NCBI GenBank assembly: GCA_035532415.1
Contig: DATKRB010000060.1
Coordinates: 1-42,924 of the forward strand
Direction of reading: 5' to 3'
From: DATKRB01 sp035532415
Lineage (GTDB): Bacteria; Actinomycetota; Acidimicrobiia; Acidimicrobiales; RAAP-2
DNA length: 42,924 nucleotides
Shown here: positions 33,282 through 41,288 of the stretch, in pieces
Layout: every line of letters starts with the position of its first letter
Numbering within the stretch: position 1 is the stretch's first letter
Program-made: the position numbers and the translations under genes
Notes under the pieces: model-generated
What the model saw: only the letters and a program-made list of their open reading frames with translations
The model's database searches: none
What the model was told of the DNA's origin: nothing

Positions 33282-34022
33282 TCAGGGAAGCGTCAGGACC
33301 TCCGGTCCGTCGTCGGTGACGGCGATGGTGTGCTCGAAATGGGCCGACAGGCGCCCGTCCGCCGTCACCACGCTCCAGTTGTCGTCGAGCACCTCGGTCT
33401 CGGCCGATCCGGCGTTGACCATGGGCTCGATGGCGTACACCATTCCGGTCTTCAGGAGCGGGCCCGGGCTCCCCGGCCAGTAGTTGGGCACCTGGGGCTG
33501 CTCGTGCATGGCCGTTCCGATGGCGTGCCCGACGTACTCCCGCACGACCGAGAACCCCGCTGCCTCGGCCACCTGCTGGACCGCCCGACCCACCTCGTGC
33601 AGACGGTTGCCCGGTCTGAGCTGCTCGATGCCGGCCCAGAGGCTCCGCTCGGTCACCTCGATCAGGCGCTTCGCCTCCGCCGACACGTCCCCGACCCCCA
33701 TCGTGTAGGCGGCGTCGCCGTGGTACCCCTCGACGATGGCCCCGCAGTCGATGGAGAGGATGTCACCGTCCTTCACCACGTAGCCGCCGGGTATGCCATG
33801 GACGATCATGTTGTTCGGGGACGTGCAGATGACAGCGGGGAACCCGTGGTACCCGAGGAAGTTGGACGTGGCACCCCGGCGGGCGAGGACCTCGCGGGCG
33901 GCCGCGTCGATCTCGGCCGTGGTCACCCCGGGCCTCGTCGCGGCGCGGGTGGCCTCGTGCATCTCGGCCACCACGCGCCCGGCCCGGCGCATCTTGGCCA
34001 GCTCCTCGGCGTTCCGCCTCAT
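33282..34022 (-). CDS. map: Methionine aminopeptidase, type I
   Basis: Map (246 aa) removes the initiator Met from new proteins. The substrate His75 is in IVHGIP. Metal ligands Asp92 (SIDCG) and Asp103 (HGDAAYT) are followed by the His in GHAIGTAMHE, the Glu in AIEPMVNAG and the last Glu in HFEHTIAV. ATG 34022 overlaps the adk stop (ATGA); an upstream extension of the frame lies inside adk. Confidence 0.96.
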   Translation of the reverse strand: MRRNAEELAKMRRAGRVVAEMHEATRAATRPGVTTAEIDAAAREVLARRGATSNFLGYHGFPAVICTSPNNMIVHGIPGGYVVKDGDILSIDCGAIVEGYHGDAAYTMGVGDVSAEAKRLIEVTERSLWAGIEQLRPGNRLHEVGRAVQQVAEAAGFSVVREYVGHAIGTAMHEQPQVPNYWPGSPGPLLKTGMVYAIEPMVNAGSAETEVLDDNWSVVTADGRLSAHFEHTIAVTDDGPEVLTLP

Positions 34023-34702
34023 CGGGTACCTTCTTCGCCGGGCCGGCCCCGCGCTCCCTCGATGGCCCTGACGGCTCGCCGGGTCACCGCGTCGGGGGAC
34101 CCGGTCCCACTGATCCTCACCAGGAGACCCTGGTCGGAGTACCACTCCACGAGCGGAGCGGTCTGGCGATCGTACAGGTCGAGCCGGGTGCGGATCGCGT
34201 CCTCCTTGTCGTCCTCACGCTGGACCACCTCTCCCCCGCACACGTCGCACGTCCAGTTGAGGAGCGGCCGGGCGGAGACGGAGTAGTTCGCCCCGCAGTC
34301 GACGCAGACCCGGCGTGAGGCCAGCCGGCGCAGGACGAGGGAGGTCGGGACGTCGAGGTCGAGGACCAGGTCGAGCTTGTTGGGCCTGATCAGCTCGCCC
34401 AGGTCCTTGGCCTGCGAGATGGTCCGGGGGCAGCCGTCGAGGACGAAGCCCCGCGCCCTGGTGTCGGGCTCGGTCAGCCGACCGTCGACCATGGCCATGA
34501 TCAGCTCGTCCGGGAGAAGCTCGCCCCGGTCCATCACCGTCCGGGCGCGCAGCCCGAGCTCCGTGCCCGACTTGACGGCCGCTCGCAGCATGTCCCCGGT
34601 GGAGACGTGCGGGACGACGTAGTGATGGGACAAGCGGACGCATTGCGTCCCCTTGCCGGCCCCCTGCTTGCCGAGGACCACGAGTCGGACTCCGGGTAGC
34701 AC
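34019..34702 (-). CDS. adk: Adenylate kinase (zinc-lid type)
   Basis: Adk (227 aa) interconverts ATP, AMP and ADP. The P-loop is GKQGAGKGTQ (11-20), with Lys-Gln in place of the usual Pro-Pro. STGDMLR, GFVLDGCPRT and the LID domain follow. Four cysteines, Cys133, Cys136, Cys152 and Cys155, form a zinc site in the lid. GTG 34702 fits the N-terminus and has a GGGAG near the secY stop; the frame is otherwise open into secY. Confidence 0.95.
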   Translation of the reverse strand: MLPGVRLVVLGKQGAGKGTQCVRLSHHYVVPHVSTGDMLRAAVKSGTELGLRARTVMDRGELLPDELIMAMVDGRLTEPDTRARGFVLDGCPRTISQAKDLGELIRPNKLDLVLDLDVPTSLVLRRLASRRVCVDCGANYSVSARPLLNWTCDVCGGEVVQREDDKEDAIRTRLDLYDRQTAPLVEWYSDQGLLVRISGTGSPDAVTRRAVRAIEGARGRPGEEGTR

Positions 34703-34710
34703 CCAGCTCC

Positions 34711-35997
34711 CTACTTGAGGAAGCCTTCGTAGTTCCGCATCATCAGCTGGCTGTCGATCTGGCGCATCGTCTCGAGCGCGACGCCGACGGCGATGAGGAG
34801 CGTGGTCCCGTAAAAGGGGAACCTGTTGATGTGCCACAGGGCCATCAGGATCGACGGCATGACGGCGACGGCCCCGAGGAACAGCGCGCCGACCACGGTG
34901 ATCCGGTTCAGGATGTGGGCCAGGTACCGCTCCGTCGGTGGCCCGGGACGGATGCCCGGGATGAACCCGCCCTGCTTGCGGATGATGTCCGCCTGCTGGT
35001 GCGGGTCGAACGCCACGTACACGTAGAAGAACGTGAACATCAGGATCAGGACGAAGTAGATGCTGATGTAGATCAGGCTGGTCGGTTGGATGTTGTTCCG
35101 GACGAAACTCTGAAAGCCCTGCCACGGGATGACGTTGGAGAGCAGCACGGGGATGTAGAGCACGGAGCTGGCGAAGATGATGGGGATGACCCCGGACTGG
35201 TTCACCTTCAGCGGGATGTAGGTGCTCTGGCCGCCGTACATCCTGCGCCCGACCACCCGTTTGGCGAAGGTGACGGGGATACGCCGCTGGCCCTGGTCGA
35301 AGAAGACGATGGCCACCAGCAGCAGCAGGGACACGAGCAGGATCACCGTGAACTTCAAATTGCCGCCCTCGGCCAGGATGGCCTTCCCGCCCGACGGGAT
35401 CCCGGCCACCACGTTGGCGAAGATCAGGATCGACATGCCCTGGCCGATGCCGCGCTGGGTGATCAGCTCGGCCAGCCACATCACGAAGGCGGTCCCGGCG
35501 GTGAGGCAGAGCACCATGAGCATCCCGAGCGGGACCGTGAACTTCGGGATCAGGTCGATGTTGGTGCCGAGCAGCGCCGAGTCGTGCCCGTGGAACGCGT
35601 AGACCAGCCCGGTCGACTGCATGAGGGCCAGGGCGACCGTCAGGTAGCGGGTCGTCTGGGTGGTCTTCTTCTGGCCCACCGCACCCTGGTCCCGCCATTC
35701 CTCGAGCTTCGGGATCACCGTCGAGAGCAGCTGAATGATGATGGAGGCGGTGATGTAGGGCATGACGCCCAGCCCGAACACGGCCAGGCGGACGAGCGCC
35801 CCTCCCGAGAAGAGGTTGAGGAAGCCCAGCACCCCCGAGGCCCCCGCGGTGGACTGCAGCTGCTGGAGCTTCGCCCAGCTGACCCCGGGTATCGGCACGT
35901 TGGCGCCGATCTGGTACAGCGCGATGATCGCCAGCGTGAACAGGACCTTGTTCCGCAGGTCGGGAACCCGGAAGATGTTGCCCAACCTCGAGAGCAT
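34711..35997 (-). CDS. secY: Protein translocase subunit SecY
   Basis: The channel of the Sec translocon (428 aa), an integral membrane protein with about ten hydrophobic segments. MLSRLGNIFRVPDLRNKVLFTLAIIALYQIG begins the first helix; the plug region lies after IPGVSW, and GIGQGMSILIFANVV is typical. The C-terminal YGGTTLLIAVGVALETMRQI matches the family. It follows rplO by 51 bp in the spc operon and precedes adk. Confidence 0.97.
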   Translation of the reverse strand: MLSRLGNIFRVPDLRNKVLFTLAIIALYQIGANVPIPGVSWAKLQQLQSTAGASGVLGFLNLFSGGALVRLAVFGLGVMPYITASIIIQLLSTVIPKLEEWRDQGAVGQKKTTQTTRYLTVALALMQSTGLVYAFHGHDSALLGTNIDLIPKFTVPLGMLMVLCLTAGTAFVMWLAELITQRGIGQGMSILIFANVVAGIPSGGKAILAEGGNLKFTVILLVSLLLLVAIVFFDQGQRRIPVTFAKRVVGRRMYGGQSTYIPLKVNQSGVIPIIFASSVLYIPVLLSNVIPWQGFQSFVRNNIQPTSLIYISIYFVLILMFTFFYVYVAFDPHQQADIIRKQGGFIPGIRPGPPTERYLAHILNRITVVGALFLGAVAVMPSILMALWHINRFPFYGTTLLIAVGVALETMRQIDSQLMMRNYEGFLK

Positions 35998-36048
35998 CGC
36001 CGTTCCTCGTTCAGGGTTGGCCGACCGTGGTCACGAACGACCCCGGTA

Positions 36049-36537
36049 CTAGCGGTTGGTGAGAGCGTTGCCCTTGGCAGGTGGCCGGCCGTTCCCGAAC
36101 GGCAGCGGGACGCGTTCGACCGTCCCGCCGGCACCGGTGATCGCCGCCTCGGCCGAGGCGGAGAACGCGTGGGCCGACACCCGGAGGGGCCGGTCGACCT
36201 CACCGCGTCCCAATACCTTCACCAGGGCCTTGCGGCGGGCGAGCCCGCCCTCCACCAGGGATTCGACGGTGACCTCGTCGATCCCGAGCGCAACCAGGGC
36301 ATCGAGGTTGACGGGGGTGTAGGCGACCCGGAAGGGGTTGTTGAACCCCCGGAGCTTCGGGATGCGCTGCATCAGCGGCAGCTGGCCGCCCTCGAACCCT
36401 GCCGGGATCTGCCCGCGCGCCTTCTGCCCCTTGGTCCCCCGCCCGGCCGTCTTGCCGCCCTTCCCGGCGATCCCCCGGCCCACGCGACGCCTCGGCCGGG
36501 TGGACCCTGCCGGCGGCGAGAGCTCGTGGAGCTTCAT
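36049..36537 (-). CDS. rplO: Ribosomal protein uL15
   Basis: Large-subunit protein L15 (162 aa). The N-terminus has the glycine-rich rRNA-binding tail RVGRGIAGKGGKTAGRGTKGQKARG, then GFEGGQLPLMQRIPKLRGF. Its ATG overlaps the rpmD stop (ATGA). Confidence 0.97.
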   Translation of the reverse strand: MKLHELSPPAGSTRPRRRVGRGIAGKGGKTAGRGTKGQKARGQIPAGFEGGQLPLMQRIPKLRGFNNPFRVAYTPVNLDALVALGIDEVTVESLVEGGLARRKALVKVLGRGEVDRPLRVSAHAFSASAEAAITGAGGTVERVPLPFGNGRPPAKGNALTNR

Positions 36538-36782
36538 CCGTTGACCTCCTCGACGTTCACCAGATGCCCGACCCGGGCGATCATCCCACGGATCTCCGGC
36601 CGGTCCGGGAGCTCGTTGGTCTGCCCGATGCCCCGGACGCCGAGGGCACGCAGCGTACCCCGGTGTTTCGGTTTGGTACCGATCGCCGATCGGATCTGGG
36701 TGACCCGGATCCTGCCGGTGGCTCCTGCCGGGACGACAGCCTCGCCGGGGCTCGAGGTGGCAGTCGACGCCGTCATGCTCAC
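36534..36782 (-). CDS. rpmD: Ribosomal protein uL30
   Basis: Large-subunit protein L30 (82 aa). The core IRVTQIRSAIGTKPKHRGTLRALGVRG and HLVNVEEVNG is standard, but about 22 Ala/Ser/Thr-rich residues precede it. GTG 36782 overlaps the rpsE stop (GTGA); ATG 36776 is the alternative and differs by two residues. Confidence 0.94.
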   Translation of the reverse strand: MSMTASTATSSPGEAVVPAGATGRIRVTQIRSAIGTKPKHRGTLRALGVRGIGQTNELPDRPEIRGMIARVGHLVNVEEVNG

Positions 36783-37336
36783 TTCACCTCCGCCGAGTAG
36801 ATCTCCGACTCGCGACGCCGCTCGCGGTAGGCACGCAGCACGCCCGCCGGCGTCACCTCGTCGGGCCGCTTGCCCCGCAGCCTCGCCACCTCGTCGGGGC
36901 GCCGCAGGGACCGGAGGCCCGCGATGGTGGCGTGGGCGACGTTGATCCCGTTGGACGAACCGAGCGACTTGGCCAGGATGTCGCGGATGCCCGCCATCTC
37001 GAGGATGGCCCGGGCCGCGCCGCCGGCGATGACCCCGGTACCCGGGGCGGCCGGCTTCAGCATCACCCGACCGGCACCGCTCTCGCCGACGACCGGGTGG
37101 GTGATGGTGGATCCGGCCAGCGCCACCTCAAAGACGTTCTTGCGCGCTTCCTCGATCCCCTTCTGAACGGCCAGACCGGCCTCCTTGGCCTTGCCGTAGC
37201 CCAGACCGACCCGTCCGTTCCCGTCCCCGACCACCATCAGGGCCGCGAAGGAGAACCGGCGCCCGCCCTTCACCACCTTGGCCACCCGGTTGACCCGGAT
37301 GGTCCGCTCCTCGTACTGCGCGTCATTGGCCACCAC
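36779..37336 (-). CDS. rpsE: Ribosomal protein uS5
   Basis: Small-subunit protein S5 (185 aa), which helps decoding accuracy. The double-stranded-RNA-binding part shows VVKGGRRFSFAALMVVGDGNGRVG, then YGKAKE, and the later GTGVIAGGAARAILEMAGIRDI is diagnostic. The start is GTG 37336, overlapping the rplR stop by one base. Confidence 0.97.
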   Translation of the reverse strand: MVANDAQYEERTIRVNRVAKVVKGGRRFSFAALMVVGDGNGRVGLGYGKAKEAGLAVQKGIEEARKNVFEVALAGSTITHPVVGESGAGRVMLKPAAPGTGVIAGGAARAILEMAGIRDILAKSLGSSNGINVAHATIAGLRSLRRPDEVARLRGKRPDEVTPAGVLRAYRERRRESEIYSAEVK

Positions 37337-37713
37337 TACAGCTCCAGTCCCTCGGCGCGGACGGCTTCGGCAAGCCCCGCAACCCGTCCGTGATAGGCGA
37401 ACCCGCCCCGGTCGAACACCAGGCGGGTGATCCCGGCCGCCTTGGCCCGCTCGGCCAACAGGCTGCCCACCGCCTCGGCGCCCGCCAGATTACCCCCGCC
37501 TCCTGATCCCAGACGTTCACGGAGCTCGGGCTCGACGGACGAGGCCGCCACCAGCGTCCGGCCCGTGGAGTCGTCGATGACCTGGGCCGAGATGTGCCGG
37601 ATCGACCGGAACACGGCCAGACGCGGTCGCTGGGGGGTGCCGTTGACCTTCGTCCGGACCCGGGCGTGGCGGCGGATCCGGAGTGCCCGCTGGCGATTGG
37701 TGGTCCCGGCCAT
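37336..37713 (-). CDS. rplR: Ribosomal protein uL18
   Basis: Large-subunit protein L18 (125 aa), a 5S rRNA binder. RRHARVRTKVNGTPQRPRLAVFRS is diagnostic, followed by HISAQVIDD and LVFDRGGFAYHGRVAGLAEAVR. ATG 37713 shares one base with the rplF stop (TGATG); the preceding GTG 37716 is an equal alternative one codon earlier. Confidence 0.95.
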   Translation of the reverse strand: MAGTTNRQRALRIRRHARVRTKVNGTPQRPRLAVFRSIRHISAQVIDDSTGRTLVAASSVEPELRERLGSGGGGNLAGAEAVGSLLAERAKAAGITRLVFDRGGFAYHGRVAGLAEAVRAEGLEL

Positions 37714-38252
37714 CACTTCGCCGCCTTTCCGGCCTTGCGGAGCACGCGCTCGCCCGCGTACCGCACGCCCTTGCCCTTGTAGGGCTCGGGCTTTCGGATC
37801 TTGCGGATGTCGGCGGCGACCTGGCCCACCTTCTCCTTGTCGATCCCCTTCACCACGATCCTGGTCGGCGTGGGCACGTCGAAGCTGACCCCTTCGGGGG
37901 CGTCGACACCCACGGGGTGGGAGAAGCCGATCGAGAGCTCGAGCGCCCCTGGGCCCTTGGCGATGGCACGGTAGCCCACGCCGACGATCTCGAGCTCCTT
38001 GGTGAAGCCCTGGGTCACGCCGGTGACCATGTTGGCCACCAGCGTCCGGGTCAGCCCGTGGAGCGCCCGGTGGTGACGCTCGTCATCGGGCCGCGCCACG
38101 TTCAACACGTCGCCGTCCTGGGAGACCGAGATGCCCCCGGGCAGGCGGCGGGCCAACGAGCCCTGGGGTCCGGTCACCGTCACCGTGTCCTCGGCGAGCG
38201 CCACCGTCACCCCGGATGGCACCTGTATCGGGGATCGCCCGACGCGCGACAT
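37713..38252 (-). CDS. rplF: Ribosomal protein uL6
   Basis: Large-subunit protein L6 (179 aa), near the factor-binding site. MSRVGRSPIQVPSGV, TVTGPQGSLARRLP and the C-terminal GPGALELSIGFSHPV, then EPYKGKGVRYAGE are family motifs. It follows rpsH with a 36-bp gap. Confidence 0.97.
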   Translation of the reverse strand: MSRVGRSPIQVPSGVTVALAEDTVTVTGPQGSLARRLPGGISVSQDGDVLNVARPDDERHHRALHGLTRTLVANMVTGVTQGFTKELEIVGVGYRAIAKGPGALELSIGFSHPVGVDAPEGVSFDVPTPTRIVVKGIDKEKVGQVAADIRKIRKPEPYKGKGVRYAGERVLRKAGKAAK

Positions 38253-38288
38253 CAGCGCGCTCCTCTCTGGTCGACACCCGTGGTCGGC

Positions 38289-38693
38289 TCACCACACATA
38301 GCAGAGCACCTCGCCACCCAGATGGCGCTTGCGCGCCTCGCGGTCGGTCATGAGCCCGTGGCTCGTCGATACGACGGCCACGCCGATACCGCCGAGCACC
38401 CGGGGGATGCCCTCCGCCCGGCTGTAGATCCGCAGACCGGGCTTGGACACCCTTTTGATGCCGCCGATCGTCCGAGTGCGGTCGGCGGCGTACTTCAGGG
38501 TGATCTCGAGCGTCGAGCCCGGCCGGACCGGGTCCTTCTCGACGCTGTACCCCGCGATGAAGCCCTCGCGCTCGAGAATGGCGGCGAGCGCGGTCTTCAG
38601 TTTGGAGCCGGGCATCTTGACCGTCTCGAACTGCGCCGAGTTGGCGTTCCTGATGCGTGTGAGCATGTCCGCGATGGGATCCGTCATCGTCAT
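38289..38693 (-). CDS. rpsH: Ribosomal protein uS8
   Basis: Small-subunit protein S8 (134 aa). DPIADMLTRIRNANSAQFETVKMPGSKLK at the start and the closing RVLGGIGVAVVSTSHGLMTDREARK are diagnostic. ATG 38693 or 38687 differ by two residues. In E. coli S8 represses the spc operon; whether that holds here cannot be seen. Confidence 0.97.
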   Translation of the reverse strand: MTMTDPIADMLTRIRNANSAQFETVKMPGSKLKTALAAILEREGFIAGYSVEKDPVRPGSTLEITLKYAADRTRTIGGIKRVSKPGLRIYSRAEGIPRVLGGIGVAVVSTSHGLMTDREARKRHLGGEVLCYVW

Positions 38694-38703
38694 GGCCGCG
38701 CTC

Positions 38704-38889
38704 CTACCAGCTCGCCTTCGTCACCCCGGGAACCTCACCGGCGTGGACCATCGTCCGCAGGCAGATGCGGCAGAGGCCGAACTTGCGATAGACCGCCTTC
38801 GGGCGGCCGCACCGCTGGCACCGGGTATAGGCCCGCACCTTGAACTTCGGCGTTCGCTGTTGCTTCTGAATGAGTGCCTTTTTGGCCAT
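38704..38889 (-). CDS. rpsN: Ribosomal protein uS14, type Z
   Basis: The short zinc form of S14 (61 aa). Cys24, Cys27, Cys40 and Cys43 form the zinc ribbon in RCQRCGRPKAVYRKFGLCRICLR. The tail VHAGEVPGVTKASW is invariant-type. It sits between rplE and rpsH. Confidence 0.97.
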   Translation of the reverse strand: MAKKALIQKQQRTPKFKVRAYTRCQRCGRPKAVYRKFGLCRICLRTMVHAGEVPGVTKASW

Positions 38890-38894
38890 GGTGG

Positions 38895-39467
38895 CTACCG
38901 GGTCTCCTGTCGGAACGGGAAGCCGAACGCCCTCAGGAGCGCTCTTCCCTCCTCGTCGTTTCGGGCGGTCGTGACGATAGTGATGTCCATCCCCCTCGTC
39001 GTGTCAATGCTGTCGTACTCAACCTCGGGGAAGATGAGCTGCTCGGTCACCCCGAACGTGTAGTTGCCCTTTCCGTCGAAGGACCGTGGCGACAATCCCC
39101 GGAAGTCCCTGATCCGGGGAATGGCCAGGCTGACCAGGCGATCGAAGAACTCCCAGGCCCGGTCGCCCCGCAAGGTGACCTTGGCGCCGATGGGCTGCCC
39201 CTCGCGCAGCTTGAACCCGGCGATCGACTTCTTGGCCCTCGTCACGATCGGCTTCTGGCCGGTGATCGTCTGAAGGTCCCGCTGGGCGCCCTCGATCAGG
39301 GACTGCTGCTGGGTGGCGCGGCCCACGCCCGTGTTGACCACGATCTTCTCGAGCCGGGGGACCTCCATGACGTTGGCGACCCCGAGCTCCTCCCGCAGCT
39401 GCTCGCGGACACGGGACAGGTACTGCTCCTTCAGGCGGGGCCGGCTGCCGGCATAGGTCGTGCTCAT
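38895..39467 (-). CDS. rplE: Ribosomal protein uL5
   Basis: Large-subunit protein L5 (190 aa), which binds 5S rRNA and the P-site tRNA. PRLEKIVVNTGVGRA, GQKPIVTRAKKSIAGFKLREG and GRGLSPRSFDGKGNYTFG-type motifs are visible (here DFRGLSPRSFDGKGNY). ATG 39467 overlaps the rplX stop (ATGA); the longer frame is rejected. Confidence 0.96.
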   Translation of the reverse strand: MSTTYAGSRPRLKEQYLSRVREQLREELGVANVMEVPRLEKIVVNTGVGRATQQQSLIEGAQRDLQTITGQKPIVTRAKKSIAGFKLREGQPIGAKVTLRGDRAWEFFDRLVSLAIPRIRDFRGLSPRSFDGKGNYTFGVTEQLIFPEVEYDSIDTTRGMDITIVTTARNDEEGRALLRAFGFPFRQETR

Positions 39468-39772
39468 TGGTCCGCTCCGCACTTCCGGCACACCCGGATC
39501 TTCTGGCCCTGCCCGTCGACGCGCATCCCGACCCTGGTCGGCTCCCCGCAGCTGCTGCAGAGCAGGGAGACCGTCGACACCGGCACCGGCATGAACTTGT
39601 CGATGATCCCTCCCTGGGTGGTGGACTTGGTGGGCTTGGTGTGCCGCTTGGCGACGTTCACGCCCTCCACCACCACTCGGCCCTCGGCCGGCAGCGCCCG
39701 GATCACCTCTGACCGGTGGCCCTTGTACTTGCCCGTTCGAACGACCACCCGGTCACCCTTGTGGATCCGCAT
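39464..39772 (-). CDS. rplX: Ribosomal protein uL24 with zinc ribbon
   Basis: Large-subunit protein L24 (102 aa), an assembly initiator at the tunnel exit. The KOW motif is in MRIHKGDRVVVRTGKYKGH. The C-terminus carries a Cys4 ribbon: Cys72, Cys75, Cys95 and Cys98, which some bacterial L24 proteins have. ATG 39772 shares a base with the rplN stop (TGATG). Confidence 0.96.
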   Translation of the reverse strand: MRIHKGDRVVVRTGKYKGHRSEVIRALPAEGRVVVEGVNVAKRHTKPTKSTTQGGIIDKFMPVPVSTVSLLCSSCGEPTRVGMRVDGQGQKIRVCRKCGADQ

Positions 39773-40140
39773 CACAGCACCTCCGGAGCCAGCGACACGA
39801 TGCGCATGAACTTCTTGTCGCGCAGCTCGCGACCCACGGGGCCGAAGATGCGGGTCCCCCGGGGCTGCTGCTGGTCGTTTATGAGCACGGCGGCGTTCTC
39901 GTCGAACCGGATGTAGCTGCCGTCGGGGCGGCGCTTCTCCTTCTTCGTCCTCACCACCACGCAGCGCACCACGTCGCCCTTCTTCACCGCCGCACCCGGG
40001 ATGGCGTCCTTCACCGTGGCGACGAACACGTCGCCGATGCTCGCGTAGCGGCGACGGGATCCCCCGAGCACCCTGATGCAGAGCACCTCTTTGGCGCCCG
40101 AATTGTCGGCCACCCGCAGCCGGGACTCCTGCTGGATCAC
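39772..40140 (-). CDS. rplN: Ribosomal protein uL14
   Basis: Large-subunit protein L14 (122 aa, the standard length). MIQQESRLRVADNSGAKEVL begins it and IFGPVGRELRDKKFMRIVSLAPEVL ends it. GTG 40140 overlaps the rpsQ stop (GTGA); the 11 extra residues of the longer frame are not part of the family. Confidence 0.97.
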   Translation of the reverse strand: MIQQESRLRVADNSGAKEVLCIRVLGGSRRRYASIGDVFVATVKDAIPGAAVKKGDVVRCVVVRTKKEKRRPDGSYIRFDENAAVLINDQQQPRGTRIFGPVGRELRDKKFMRIVSLAPEVL

Positions 40141-40424
40141 CGCGCACGCTCCGTGACCTCGGTCAACCGCCACCGCTTGAGCTTGGACAGCGGTCGGGTC
40201 TCGGTCACCCGGACCCGGTCACCGACCTTGGCGGTGCCCTCGGCGTCGTGCACGTACAGCCGCTTCGTCCGCTGCACCGTCTTGCGATAGCGGGGATGGC
40301 GGACCCGGTCGACGACCGCGACCACCACCGTGGCGTCCATGGAGTCCGACACCACGATCCCCTCGCGCACCTTCCTCCGGTTCGGCCTGGCCTCCGACGG
40401 CTCTCCCTTGGTCTGGTCGACCAT
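40137..40424 (-). CDS. rpsQ: Ribosomal protein uS17
   Basis: Small-subunit protein S17 (95 aa). The OB-fold core RRKVREGIVVSDSMDATVVVAV, HPRYRKTVQRTKRLYVHD and VGDRVRVTETRPLSKLKRWRL match the family. The N-terminal extension is about 15 residues. The ATG shares a base with the rpmC stop. Confidence 0.97.
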   Translation of the reverse strand: MVDQTKGEPSEARPNRRKVREGIVVSDSMDATVVVAVVDRVRHPRYRKTVQRTKRLYVHDAEGTAKVGDRVRVTETRPLSKLKRWRLTEVTERAR

Positions 40425-40849
40425 CAGGACACCTCCTCCTCGTCATCCCGGCCGCCGGCAGACGCCTCGGCTCCGACGTCACCGGCCTGAACGGCGACGT
40501 CGTCACCGGCGTCGTGGTCGTGGTCGGCGTCGTGGTCGTGGTCGTGGTCGGCGTGCGCCGCCCGGGCCGCCGTCTCGGCCTCGGCCTCGGCCGCCAGGTG
40601 GGCGCGGGCGGTCTCCTGCTGGTCGGTCGTGGGAGCCACGAAGGTTCCCTCGGCCTCGGCTATCTCCCGCTCGCGCAGGACCGTGAGCACCCGCGCCACG
40701 TCCCGGCGGACGTGGCCGAGGCGCGCCGGGTTGTCCAGCTGGCCCGTGGCCATCTGGAACCGCAGGTTGAAGAGCTCCTTGCGCGACTCGTCGAGCCGTG
40801 CTCGGAGCTCGACCGGGTCCAGCACCGCGAGATCGGTGGCTCTGGCCAT
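40424..40849 (-). CDS. rpmC: Ribosomal protein uL29 with Asp/His-rich tail
   Basis: Large-subunit protein L29. The first ~68 residues are a normal L29 helical hairpin (LRARLDESRKELFNLRFQMATGQL, HVRRDVARVLTVLRERE). The protein then continues to 141 aa, about twice the usual length. The tail is Ala/Glu-rich and contains six His alternating with Asp at residues 99-113 (HADHDHDHDADHDHD), then an acidic end DDEEEVS. L29 sits at the tunnel exit, so the tail should be exposed. The frame and stop are clean, and rpsQ is coupled by TGATG, so this is not a sequencing read-through. The tail may bind metal ions; that is inference. Confidence 0.95.
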   Translation of the reverse strand: MARATDLAVLDPVELRARLDESRKELFNLRFQMATGQLDNPARLGHVRRDVARVLTVLREREIAEAEGTFVAPTTDQQETARAHLAAEAEAETAARAAHADHDHDHDADHDHDAGDDVAVQAGDVGAEASAGGRDDEEEVS

Positions 40850-41286
40850 CAGACCTGCACCTCCGCCACGCCGTGCGTGCCGGGACGGACCACGAACCGG
40901 GCCTTCATCGGGAGCTTCTGGATGGCCCGCTCCATGGCGGCCCGGGCCAGGTCGGGCTCGACCCCCGCCAGCTCGAAGAGGATCCGGCCCGGGCGGACGA
41001 CCGCCACCCAGTGCTCGGGGTTCCCCTTGCCCGACCCCATGCGGGTCTCCGCCGGCTTCTGCGTGACGGGCTTGTCGGGGAAGACCCGGATCCAGACCTT
41101 CCCGCCACGGCGGACGTGGCGGGTCATGGCGATCCGGGCCGCCTCGATCTGGCGGGCGGTGATCCACCCGGGCTCGAGAGCCTGGATCCCGAAGTCGCCG
41201 AACGTCACGATCGTGCCGCCCTTGGCCGCGCCGTTCAGCCGGCCACGCTGCTGCTTGCGGTGCATCACCTTGCGAGGCATCAGCAT
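40849..41286 (-). CDS. rplP: Ribosomal protein uL16
   Basis: Large-subunit protein L16 (145 aa), near the A-site tRNA and the peptidyl transferase centre. MPRKVMHRKQQRGRLNGAAKGG, then GWITARQIEAARIAMTRHVRRGGKVWIRVFPDKPVTQKPAETRMGSGKG is the family signature. ATG 41286 or the in-frame ATG 41280. It is followed directly by rpmC. Confidence 0.97.
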   Translation of the reverse strand: MLMPRKVMHRKQQRGRLNGAAKGGTIVTFGDFGIQALEPGWITARQIEAARIAMTRHVRRGGKVWIRVFPDKPVTQKPAETRMGSGKGNPEHWVAVVRPGRILFELAGVEPDLARAAMERAIQKLPMKARFVVRPGTHGVAEVQV

Positions 41287-41288
41287 GG

